Positions 1-7,273 of a stretch of 64,000 bases of DNA are shown here, piece after piece (position 1 is the stretch's first letter; each line of letters opens with the position of its first letter). A model generated the notes under the pieces. That model ran no database searches. It had not been told where the DNA came from and worked only from the letters and a program-made list of their open reading frames with translations. Made by a program: the position numbers and the translations under genes. This stretch comes from Chromatiaceae bacterium (GTDB lineage: Bacteria > Pseudomonadota > Gammaproteobacteria > Chromatiales > Chromatiaceae): the NCBI GenBank assembly GCA_026984455.1, contig JALSSC010000057.1, forward strand, positions 62,001-126,000, read 5' to 3'.

Positions 1-117
1 CGGGAACTCACGGAGATCCTGAAGCGGGACGCCGGGCGCCTGGACGCGGCCGGGGTCCCGGCGCGGGTCTTCGACGCCCAGACCCCCACCGCCCGCCGCT
101 CACCTGCCCGGTCCTGA
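1..117 (+). CDS. 3' end of an unidentified upstream gene
   Basis: Frame 1 is open from the window edge to a TGA at 115-117 and encodes 38 residues of a charged C-terminus ending in PARS. The stop lies 13 nt before the FTR1 start, and the AAGGAGG ribosome-binding site of FTR1 begins at the last base of this stop codon, so the two genes probably share a transcript. Too little is present to assign a family. Its place ahead of an FTR1 permease hints at an iron-related product, but nothing in the residues confirms that. Confidence 0.5.
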   Translation, partial: RELTEILKRDAGRLDAAGVPARVFDAQTPTARRSPARS

Positions 118-130
118 AGGAGGCGCCCCC

Positions 131-1342
131 ATGCAACCCTCGACGCACACCCCTTGGACCCTCCGCCTCTGCTTCACCCTGGCCTGCGCCTGGATCCTGG
201 CCCTCCCGGCCCATGCCGACAGCCCGGACCTCCAGGCCGTATGGCGCGACCTCGCCGCCGGCGGGGACGCCGCCCTGGAGGCCTATCGCCCCGCCACCGG
301 GGCGGATACCGCGGAGCGCTTCTCGGATCTCTACTTCGATACCTTCGAGGGCCGCGGCATGGAGGAGGCCATCGGCCTGCGCGACCCCCATCTCAAGGGC
401 CGCCTGGAGGCCGGCTTCAGCCAAGTGATCGGCCTGGCCTCCCAGGGCCGGCCACAGCCCCAGGTGGCGACCGCCTGGGCGGCGCTGCGCCAGGCCCTGG
501 CCCGCGCCGCCTCCGCTCAATCCGGGCCGGGCGGCTTCTGGGCGGTCTTCCTGCAGGCCTTCCTCATCCTGATACGGGAGGGGTTCGAGGCGATGCTGGT
601 GATCGCCGCCCTGGCCACCTACCTGCGTCGTCAGGGGGCTACGGACAAGCTCCCGGTGATCTATCAGGGCGTCGGCTGGGCCCTGGCGGCCAGCCTGGTC
701 ACGGCCTGGGCCTTGACCTCCGCCCTGGAGGCGTCGGGCATGGCCCGTGAGGCCCTGGAGGGGGCCACCCTGTTGATCGCCGCCGGAGTGCTCTTCTACG
801 TGAGCTATTGGCTCATCTCCAAGAGCGAGGCCGCCCGCTGGCAGGCCTGGGTACGGGGACGGATCGACCAGGCCCTGTCCCGGGGGAGCCTGTTCGCCCT
901 GGGAGCGGCGGCCTTCCTCGCCGTCTACCGGGAAGGGGCGGAGACGGTGCTCTTCTACCAGGCCCTGGCGGGCCAGGCCGAGGGGCAGGGGACCGCCCTG
1001 GCCCTTGGGCTGGCCACGGCCGGGGCGGCCCTGGCGGGGATCTATTGGATTATGCGCCGCGCCACCCTGCGCCTGCCCCTGGGGTGGTTCCTCGGGGTCA
1101 CCGCCGGCCTGCTCTACTACCTGGCCCTGTCCTTCGCCGGCAACGGCGTGGCCGAACTCCAGGTCGCCGGCTGGCTGCCTGTCACCCCGCTGGACGGCCT
1201 GCCCAGTGTCCCCTGGCTGGGGATCCATCCCACCCTGGAGACCCTGAGCGCCCAGTTCGCCCTGCTCCTGCCCCTGCCCCTGGCCCTGATCTGGTGGACC
1301 CGCCAGCGACGCCGCGCCCTGCCCAGTGGAGGTGCCGCATGA
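131..1342 (+). CDS. FTR1-family high-affinity iron permease
   Basis: Integral inner-membrane permease (403 aa) expected to move iron into the cytoplasm, as in FetM/EfeU-type systems. A signal-like N-terminus with an ALPAHA cleavage motif (about residues 24-29) precedes a periplasmic segment. The membrane domain starts near residue 137. Both FTR1 signature motifs are present: REGFE at 149-153 and REGAE at 267-271, whose Arg and Glu residues are essential for iron in this family. The ATG follows AAGGAGG at 7 nt. The stop overlaps the next gene's ATG by 4 nt (ATGA), so the two are translationally coupled. With P19 downstream this resembles the FTR1/P19 system rather than EfeUOB, since no EfeO or EfeB is visible. 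Confidence 0.93.
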   Translation: MQPSTHTPWTLRLCFTLACAWILALPAHADSPDLQAVWRDLAAGGDAALEAYRPATGADTAERFSDLYFDTFEGRGMEEAIGLRDPHLKGRLEAGFSQVIGLASQGRPQPQVATAWAALRQALARAASAQSGPGGFWAVFLQAFLILIREGFEAMLVIAALATYLRRQGATDKLPVIYQGVGWALAASLVTAWALTSALEASGMAREALEGATLLIAAGVLFYVSYWLISKSEAARWQAWVRGRIDQALSRGSLFALGAAAFLAVYREGAETVLFYQALAGQAEGQGTALALGLATAGAALAGIYWIMRRATLRLPLGWFLGVTAGLLYYLALSFAGNGVAELQVAGWLPVTPLDGLPSVPWLGIHPTLETLSAQFALLLPLPLALIWWTRQRRRALPSGGAA

Positions 1343-2769
1343 ACGCGGAGGCCGCTCCCGTGGACCGCCTGAACGCCATCCCGGTGCGGGTGGAGGCGCC
1401 CGCTCCCCGCCCTATCCGCCGCATCGAGGCCTTCTTCGTGCGCCACCGCGAACACCTGATGTGGGTCCATGGGGCCATGTTCCTCGGCTTCCTGGCCTTG
1501 ATCTTCCTGCCCCTGGCCCTGCCCGAACCGGCCGAGGACGCCACCGCCCTGACCGACTTCACCCGCCTCGCCAACTTCATCCTCTGGGGCCTCTGGTTCC
1601 CCCTCGTGTTCCTCTCGGTGATCTTCACCGGCCGCAGTTGGTGCGGCCTGCTCTGCCCCATGGGGGCGGCCTCCGAGTGGGCCAACCGCAAGGGCCTGCA
1701 ACGGGCGATCCCCGCCTGGGTGCGCTGGGAGGGGACGCCCATCCTCAGCTTCGCCTTCATCACCCTCCTCGGCCAGACGGTGGGGGTGCGCGACCACCCC
1801 GAGGCGGTGGCCGAGGTCTTCGGCGGCACCCTGGCGGCGGCCATCCTCCTGGGCTGGATCTACGGGCGCAACAAACGCGCCTGGTGTCGCCACATGTGCC
1901 CCATCGGCCTGCTCCTGGGGGTCTTCTCGCGCCTGGGGGCGGTCCAGTTCGTCCCCAAGCGGCCGCGCCCCGGCGGTGAACGCTATACCGAGAAGACGGT
2001 CTGCCCCACCATGATCTCCATCCCCCACAAGCAGGAGTCGCGCCACTGCATCGAGTGTTTCCGCTGTGTCCAGCCGGAGGCCCGCGGCGGCCTGAGCCTG
2101 CGCCTGCGCCGCCCGGGCGAGGAGATCGAACGCATCGCCCATCACCATCCCAACCCCTATGAGACCTGGTTCCTGTTCCTGGGCACCGGCCTCGCCCTGG
2201 GCGGCTTTCTGTGGTTGGTGTTGCCGGTATACGAGCGTTTCCGTCAGGCCCTGGGAGAATGGGCCTTCGACCGGGGCTGGTTCTGGATCGGCGAGAGCGG
2301 GCCGGGGTGGCTGATGAGCGTTCATCCCGAGCGGCGGGAGGTGTTCAACTGGCTGGACTTCGGCAGCATCGTCGGCTTCATGCTCGGCACCATGCTCGCC
2401 ATCACCCTGATCCTGGGCCTCACTACGGCCTTCGCCGCCTGGCTGGCCCGCCGCCAGGGGGGCGCGCGAGGATTCCGCCCGGCCTTCGTGGAACTGGGCT
2501 ATCAGTACGCCCCGGTGGCCATGGTCTCCCTGGTCCTGGGCCTGGGGGCCGCGCTGTTCGAGCCCCTGTCCGCCCTGGATCCGGCCCTGCCCGGCCTGGT
2601 GAAGGGGACCCTGTTCGCGGCCGGTCTGCTCTGGAGCCTGTGGTTGGGCGACCGCATCCTCAAAGGTCAAGGCCTGACGGGCGGCCGCCGCTGGCTCCCG
2701 GCCCTGCCCGGGATCCTGGGCAGCCTGGCCGTGGGTGCGGCCTGGTGGCCGGGGGTGTTCGGGGTCTGA
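1339..2769 (+). CDS. Polyferredoxin-like 4Fe-4S membrane protein of the FTR1/P19 iron system
   Basis: A 476-aa membrane protein of the NosR/CcoG-like 4Fe-4S class, predicted to pass electrons across the inner membrane, probably to or from iron handled by the FTR1 permease (inference from coupling). Cysteines occur as CGLLCPMG (C102, C106), CRHMCPIG (C183, C187), C222 and CIECFRC (C237, C240, C243). Membrane segments lie near 45-62, 75-97, 135-150 and 160-178, with more in the C-terminal half. The start is the ATG at 1339, overlapping the FTR1 stop by 4 nt. The C-terminal half (about 270-476) has further membrane helices and no cysteines. Confidence 0.85.
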   Translation: MNAEAAPVDRLNAIPVRVEAPAPRPIRRIEAFFVRHREHLMWVHGAMFLGFLALIFLPLALPEPAEDATALTDFTRLANFILWGLWFPLVFLSVIFTGRSWCGLLCPMGAASEWANRKGLQRAIPAWVRWEGTPILSFAFITLLGQTVGVRDHPEAVAEVFGGTLAAAILLGWIYGRNKRAWCRHMCPIGLLLGVFSRLGAVQFVPKRPRPGGERYTEKTVCPTMISIPHKQESRHCIECFRCVQPEARGGLSLRLRRPGEEIERIAHHHPNPYETWFLFLGTGLALGGFLWLVLPVYERFRQALGEWAFDRGWFWIGESGPGWLMSVHPERREVFNWLDFGSIVGFMLGTMLAITLILGLTTAFAAWLARRQGGARGFRPAFVELGYQYAPVAMVSLVLGLGAALFEPLSALDPALPGLVKGTLFAAGLLWSLWLGDRILKGQGLTGGRRWLPALPGILGSLAVGAAWWPGVFGV

Positions 2770-2808
2770 GGCCCGTAGCGCACCGTCTCTTCCCGCCAGG
2801 CAGTGACG

Positions 2809-2960
2809 TGGGAGCGGCTTCGGCCGTGCTCGGCGAGGCCGCTCCGTGCAGGAGTCGTCGCGGCTGAAGCCGCCCCCACCGGCCGCCCACGATCTCTGAT
2901 TTCTACAGCCATCGGGATGAGCGACCTGTTGGGTTACGTTGCGCCAACCCGACCTACAGG
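2809..2960. repeat. Dispersed palindromic (REP-like) repeats downstream of the iron operon
   Basis: Two kinds of dispersed repeat lie side by side. 2809-2879 carries inverted arms (GGGAGCGGCTTCGGCC and GGCTGAAGCCGCCCCC) separated by a GC-rich loop, and a related unit recurs at 41971-42003. 2930-2960 carries a GTTACGTTGCGCCAACCCGA-type element, a common intergenic repeat in GC-rich gammaproteobacteria. Both are noncoding and could form hairpins that stabilise or end the upstream transcript. No T-run follows, so they are not classical terminators. Confidence 0.6.
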
Positions 2961-2963
2961 CCA

Positions 2964-3351
2964 CGCGGGAAGCCCATACGACAGCAGTGGATTCAGGTCG
3001 GGGTAGGCGTCTTTCCCGGCAACGGCGGGATGCGCTATCGCTTTCCCGCCCTACAGGCTGCGCGGGAAGCCCATACGACAGCAGTGGATTCAAGTCGGGG
3101 TAGGCGTCTTTCCCGGCAACGGCGGGATGCGCTATCGCTTTCCCGCCCTACAGGCTGCGCGGGAAGCCCATACGACAGCAGTGGATTCAGGTCGGGGCAG
3201 GCGTCTTTCCCGGCAACGGCGGGATGCGCTATCGCTTTCCCGCCCTACAGGCTGCGCGGGAAGCCCATACGACAGCAGTGGATTCAGGTCGGGGTAGGCG
3301 TCTTTCCCGGCAACGGCGGGATGCGCTATCGCTTTCCCGCCCTACGGGCTT
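2964..3351. repeat. Four direct tandem copies of a 97-bp unit
   Basis: The unit beginning CGCGGGAAGCCCATACGACA starts at 2964, 3061, 3158 and 3255, an exact 97-bp period. Copies differ by only a few bases (for example CAGGTCGGGG against CAAGTCGGGG, and one T/C change), and the last copy diverges near 3346. Each unit contains a palindrome (GGCGGGA ... TTCCCGCC around GCGCTATCGC) typical of REP-type elements. There are no unique spacers, so this is not a CRISPR array. With the REP-like block before it, the array fills most of the 709-bp gap (2770-3478) between the ferredoxin-like gene and P19. Near-identity suggests recent expansion. Confidence 0.92.
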
Positions 3352-3369
3352 CGGTCGTCTCGCCCATAC

Positions 3370-3401
3370 TTGACTCTATACTACGAATAATTATCATTTG
3401 C
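3370..3401 (+). promoter_or_regulatory. P19 promoter overlapped by a Fur box
   Basis: A sigma70-like promoter is readable as TTGACT (3370-3375), a 16-nt spacer and TATCAT (3392-3397). Across the -10 region, 3383-3401 read on the minus strand is GCAAATGATAATTATTCGT, matching 13 of 19 positions of the Fur consensus GATAATGATAATCATTATC with an intact central GATAAT hexamer. Fur-Fe2+ binding here would block transcription of P19 and the barrel gene when iron is plentiful. The assignment is by eye, but the site sits exactly where an iron-uptake operon should be controlled. Confidence 0.7.
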
Positions 3402-3478
3402 GTCACGCTCATCAAACGATGCGGTATTGGCACCATGAAATGCGGCCACGTCCGCCCAACCACAGGAGCCCAGTCCCG

Positions 3479-4009
3479 ATGTCACCCATCAAGACCCTCG
3501 CCCTCGCCGCCACCCTCGCCTCGTCCTGGGGCCTCGCCGACGCCGGCGAACACCCCATCGGCGAGCCCTTCGAGCGCCACGGCATGGAGATCGGCGCCGT
3601 CTATCTCCAGGCGGTGAAGATGGTTCCCATGCTCCCGGGCATGACGGACCCCGCCGACATCCACTTGGAGGCCGACATCCACGCCCTCAAGGGCAACCCC
3701 AATGGTTTCGGCGAAGGCGAATGGATCCCCTACCTGCAGATCGACTATCTGATCGAGAAACAGGGCACGGACTGGTCCAGCTTCGGAAGCTTCATGCCCA
3801 TGGTGGCCTCGGATGGCCCCCATTACGGTAAGAACCTCAAGCTGCATGGTCCCGGAAGATACCGGCTGACCTACCACATCGCCCCGCCCCCCTATATGGG
3901 CTTCTACCGCCACACCGACCGGGAGACCGGGGTGGGCCGCTGGTGGACACCCTTCGAGGTGAAGTGGGAGTTCAGCTTCTTCGGCGCCGGCAAGAAGGGG
4001 GGCTACTGA
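3479..4009 (+). CDS. P19-family periplasmic iron-binding protein
   Basis: Periplasmic partner of FTR1 permeases (Campylobacter P19 / E. coli FetP family). It binds Cu and Fe and is needed for iron acquisition at low iron. 176 aa from ATG 3479. An N-terminal signal peptide ends near ADA-GEH (about residue 23). The mature protein carries family motifs: EHPIGEP, GMEIGAVYLQ, DIHLEADIHA, NPNGFGEGEWIPYL, FMPMVASDGPHYG and RHTDRETGVG, supplying the His, Met and Glu metal ligands. An in-frame ATG at 3398 would add 27 residues ahead of the signal peptide and overlaps the Fur box, so 3479 is preferred. Its own promoter separates it from the FTR1 operon, and the barrel gene follows after 2 nt. Confidence 0.93.
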   Translation: MSPIKTLALAATLASSWGLADAGEHPIGEPFERHGMEIGAVYLQAVKMVPMLPGMTDPADIHLEADIHALKGNPNGFGEGEWIPYLQIDYLIEKQGTDWSSFGSFMPMVASDGPHYGKNLKLHGPGRYRLTYHIAPPPYMGFYRHTDRETGVGRWWTPFEVKWEFSFFGAGKKGGY

Positions 4010-4011
4010 GC

Positions 4012-5136
4012 ATGAAGGCACTTGGCGGTCTCCTGACCGCGGCCCTGGTTCTCGCCTCCACCGGCGCCGGCGCCGACGACGTGGAGGTACGTCACGGCCA
4101 GGTCCGCGACGGGCGCACGGATCTCAGCTTCGAGACCGGCGTCACCGGCACCTTCCAGCACGCCAGCGATCCCCGGGTGGGTGACGAGTTCCAGGGATCC
4201 CTGGACCTGGTGGCCACCCTGCCCATGGGGCCGGGGGTCTGGACCCTGTACGTGGAGGGCAGCAGCAGCACCGCCGGCGACGGGGTCTCGGCCCGGATCC
4301 CCGAGGCCAATGGCGACGCCGGCAGCGCCCTGAATGGCGACGGCAAGGGCCGCCTCCAGGTCTCCGAGTTGCATTACGAGTGGATGCTGGGTGGGGGTAG
4401 CCTGACCCTCGGCCTCATCGACCCCACCGGTTTTCTCGATGCCAGCGAGGTGGCCAACGACGAGACCCGTCAGTTCCTCGGGACCACCCTGGTGAACGAT
4501 CCGGCCATCGAGTTTCCCGACTACACCCTGGGGGCGGTCTGGCATCAGGGAAGAGAGGACGACGCCCTGCACTGGACCCTTCTGGTGGCCGGTTCCCACG
4601 GGCTGGCCGACGGTGACGGCACCTATGGCGCGCTCTTCGACCTGGGGGCCGCGGGCAAGGGGGCCTTCGTCGCCACCGAGGCCGCCTGGACACCCGAGGA
4701 CACGACCTGGCGCCTGGGCGCCTGGATCCACACCGCCGCACATCCGCACCTGGACGGCACCCCCGGCAGCGCGGCCAACCGCGGCCTCTACGCGGTGGCC
4801 GACGGCGCCCTGGGCAAGGCCCGCTGGAACCTGCGCGCCGGCCTCGCCGACCCCCGGGTCTCGGCCGTGGCAAACTTCGTCGGGATCGCCGTGGAACGGC
4901 CCCTGGCCTCCGCCACCCTGGGCCTGGGCCTCACCCGCAGCGGCCCCTCGAACCACCTGGGCAGCGGGGCCGCGGCCACCTGGCAGGGCGAGATCTACAC
5001 CCGCTTCCACCTCGCCGAGGGACTGCACCTGACCCCGGACATCCAGTGGGTACGCCACACCGGGCTCGGGGGCCCGCCGAACCTGGATACGGATGCCTTA
5101 ATCCTGGGAGTGCGGCTCAGCTACGAGCTGCCCTGA
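4012..5136 (+). CDS. Outer-membrane beta-barrel (porin-like) protein linked to P19
   Basis: A 374-aa exported protein with a signal peptide (MKALGG ... GAGADD, cleavage near residue 22). The mature region alternates polar and hydrophobic residues in strand-like stretches of Gly, Trp, Tyr and Leu and ends RLSYELP. The body (LDASEVANDETRQFLG, FPDYTLGAVWHQ) resembles carbohydrate-selective porins of the OprB superfamily, but I cannot prove the substrate. It starts 2 nt after the P19 stop and so shares the Fur-controlled promoter. That makes an iron-related solute or chelate a reasonable guess over sugar (inference). It could also be a general porin that hitch-hikes in the operon. Confidence 0.75.
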   Translation: MKALGGLLTAALVLASTGAGADDVEVRHGQVRDGRTDLSFETGVTGTFQHASDPRVGDEFQGSLDLVATLPMGPGVWTLYVEGSSSTAGDGVSARIPEANGDAGSALNGDGKGRLQVSELHYEWMLGGGSLTLGLIDPTGFLDASEVANDETRQFLGTTLVNDPAIEFPDYTLGAVWHQGREDDALHWTLLVAGSHGLADGDGTYGALFDLGAAGKGAFVATEAAWTPEDTTWRLGAWIHTAAHPHLDGTPGSAANRGLYAVADGALGKARWNLRAGLADPRVSAVANFVGIAVERPLASATLGLGLTRSGPSNHLGSGAAATWQGEIYTRFHLAEGLHLTPDIQWVRHTGLGGPPNLDTDALILGVRLSYELP

Positions 5137-5236
5137 GCCGTCCATCCGTCCCGGGTCTGCGGTTCGTTCAGGGGCGAAAGGGCGAGGGGCCCCGGCGAAG
5201 GCCCACACGATCCCCAGATACGGTGGTGGCCGGCGT

Positions 5237-5764
5237 TCAGTCCGCCACGCCGTAGGACTCCGGCGGCAGGTACAGCGTATAGAGGTCGCTCTCTTCGAGC
5301 TGGATGCGCTGACCCAGGATCTCGGTCAACTGGGCGAAGTCCTTCTCGAAGCGATCCTTTCCGGCCGCGTCCCATTCGTGATCCATGTAGTGTTCGAGAA
5401 ACCGGTTGACCGACCGGCCGATGTGCATCATCTCTCGTTTGAGATCATGGATCAGGGCATGGTTGTCCGGGTCGTTGGCCAGATTGCGGTCCAGATACAC
5501 GTAGAGCTGCACATTCTCCTTGAGCAGATGGGCGCGCAGGCGCACGCCGAATTCATGCAGGATCTTCGGGATCTTCCGGGTCCGGTCCTTCTCCACCGCA
5601 ACGCTCAGTTCTTCGAGCAATTGCACCAGGGCCTGGTGTTCGTCCTTGAGTTCCGAGATCAGATCGGGGTGATAGGGAATGCGGTGAGCACCCCTACGCA
5701 CGGCGGCTTTGGGTACCGGGACAGGGATTTTCTCTCGGAACCACGGCCTGACAAAAGCGAACAT
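5237..5764 (-). CDS. Hemerythrin-like HHE domain protein
   Basis: A 175-aa soluble protein whose core (LKDEHQALVQLLEEL, then RLRAHLLKENVQLYVYLD and later helices with His and Glu) fits the four-helix hemerythrin/HHE fold, which holds a non-haem diiron centre and is used for O2, NO or iron sensing and storage. A basic, aromatic N-terminus (FVRPWFREK) precedes the bundle. Two in-frame ATGs exist: 5764 lies 9 nt after a GGAGG and is preferred, while 5770 would be only 3 nt from it. Convergent with the iron-locus barrel gene across 100 bp. The full ligand set was not verified, so diiron binding is likely but unproven. Confidence 0.75.
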   Translation of the reverse strand: MFAFVRPWFREKIPVPVPKAAVRRGAHRIPYHPDLISELKDEHQALVQLLEELSVAVEKDRTRKIPKILHEFGVRLRAHLLKENVQLYVYLDRNLANDPDNHALIHDLKREMMHIGRSVNRFLEHYMDHEWDAAGKDRFEKDFAQLTEILGQRIQLEESDLYTLYLPPESYGVAD

Positions 5765-6157
5765 AAGCATCTCCCTCCTTCTTGTGGTTGTCCACCCACG
5801 AGGCAGGGGATCCCCAGGCCCGCGCACCCCCTCAGGATGCATTACCAGGAAACGCCGTGCCCGGCGTTTTCCGGCATCTCTTTTCCTCGACCGAAGAAGA
5901 TCTCTACGAGAGACGCCTAGGTATCCTTCTCATCCTATAGCGGTCACGCGCAGATATCTCCAGGAGTCCTGAAGGATTCTTTCGCCACTATGATACCCCG
6001 TGCACATTTGGGCCTCACCACGGGGATCTATATCGAGTGCACACCGCCCCCGCGCTTAACCCATGCCGCGATCATCACCCTCTAATGACGACAAACCCCG
6101 GCGCACGGGGCATACGCAGATAGGCCGCCCTGGAAGTGGGCGCATGGTAGCCCCGCC
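5765..6157. other. Intergenic region with a leader hairpin, no gene seen
   Basis: No convincing coding frame was found in these 393 bp. An inverted repeat at 5848-5872 (GGAAACGCCG, 4-nt loop TGCC, CGGCGTTTTCC) lies about 85 nt upstream of the hemerythrin-like start and would be in its leader RNA if the promoter lies beyond it. A short CCCC ... GGGG hairpin sits near 6095-6110. No clear sigma70 promoter was identified. Confidence 0.45.
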
Positions 6158-7273
6158 TCAGAAGGATTCGGAGATGCCCCGGTCCCGATGAAGGAAACAC
6201 CGGTCCATCACCAGGGAGCGGGTGAGCCGGGCGCTGCCGAGCAACACCGCGGCCAGGGCGGACTTCACGACCGGGGGCAGATGGAGGGGACGTGGTGCGC
6301 CGAAGCGGTCCCTCAGGCGTTCGGCGTAGGTCATCAGGCGTGCGGCGCGATAGTCGCCGCCGGCCGCGGCGATGGCCTCCGCAGCCAGCATCCCCGATTC
6401 CACCGCCGGCCCGATGCCCTCACCGCTCTGCGGCCAGGCGAGGCCCAGGGCGTCGCCCACCAGGAGGGCGCCATCGCTGACCGGCGGCCGTCCGCCCCGG
6501 CCATGCAGGAGATAGGCGTGGCCCTTGAAGGCCTTGGCCTCCAGCCGGGGCAGGCGGCCCGTGTCTTCGAGCCAGGCGCTGAACTCGGCCAGCCGCTCCT
6601 TGAGGTCCCGCCCCGGCTCCAACCCCAGGCCCACATTGATGAAATCCCCCTTGCGGAAGATCCAACCGTAACCGCGCAGGTCGCGGCTGAAGTAGAGTTC
6701 CGGCCGTTCCCCCGCCACCGGTAACGTCCGCCAGGTCTCCGCGGGCAACCGCAACTCGGCCTCGCGCGCGGCCACCACCGGTACCCGGCTGCCCATGACG
6801 GCGCCCAGGTGGCGCGCCACGGGACAGGCGTGTCCCCCCGCACCCACCAGGACCCGCGCCTCCCACTCCCCGTTCACCCGCCAACCACCGCGGGTGCGTT
6901 CGATCCCGCGCACCGGCCGTCCGAGATGCAGAGGGACCCCGGCACGCCTGAGCAAGAAATGGTCGAATTCACGCCGACGGATGCCATAGCTCACCACCCC
7001 GGGGTAGTCGAACTCGCGCGCCCCCCCACCGATGAGGCCCGTGCGGAAGCCGCGGATGGGCTGGAGGACGTTGCCGGCGGCGGCGTAGTCGTCGGGATCG
7101 AGGTCCAGAGACTGGAAGACCCGGGGGGTGACCCAGCCGGCGCAGACCTTGTCGCGCGGGAACGCCCGCTGGTCGAGCAGATGGCAGTCGATCCCCAGTC
7201 TCCGCAGTTCACGGGCGCAGGAAGAGCCCGCCGGACCGCCGCCGATCACCAGGACCTCGCAGGAGAGGGTCAT
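6158..7273 (-). CDS. Geranylgeranyl-reductase-family FAD-dependent oxidoreductase
   Basis: A 371-aa flavoprotein. The N-terminal dinucleotide-binding motif VLVIGGGPAGSS is followed by an acidic strand end and DKVCAGWV. The middle carries GYGWIFRKGDFINVGLG, the hallmark of geranylgeranyl reductases, and the C-terminal FAD motif reads LLVGDALGLAWPQSGEGI. The family reduces isolated double bonds of isoprenoid or lipid chains, or hydroxylates. Its ATG overlaps the upstream cyclopropane-synthase stop by 4 nt, so the two are translationally coupled and probably act in sequence on the same acyl chain (inference). Classic chlorophyll-type geranylgeranyl reductase is less likely because no photosynthesis gene is nearby. 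Confidence 0.8.
   Translation of the reverse strand: MTLSCEVLVIGGGPAGSSCARELRRLGIDCHLLDQRAFPRDKVCAGWVTPRVFQSLDLDPDDYAAAGNVLQPIRGFRTGLIGGGAREFDYPGVVSYGIRRREFDHFLLRRAGVPLHLGRPVRGIERTRGGWRVNGEWEARVLVGAGGHACPVARHLGAVMGSRVPVVAAREAELRLPAETWRTLPVAGERPELYFSRDLRGYGWIFRKGDFINVGLGLEPGRDLKERLAEFSAWLEDTGRLPRLEAKAFKGHAYLLHGRGGRPPVSDGALLVGDALGLAWPQSGEGIGPAVESGMLAAEAIAAAGGDYRAARLMTYAERLRDRFGAPRPLHLPPVVKSALAAVLLGSARLTRSLVMDRCFLHRDRGISESF

Noticed and set aside
1117-3093. A 658-codon minus-strand frame across the FTR1/ferredoxin genes
   Set aside because: Runs through the 97-bp repeats and has no family motif. The plus-strand genes are clear.
2964-3351. Possible CRISPR array
   Set aside because: The 97-bp units are contiguous with no unique spacers and no cas genes are in the window.
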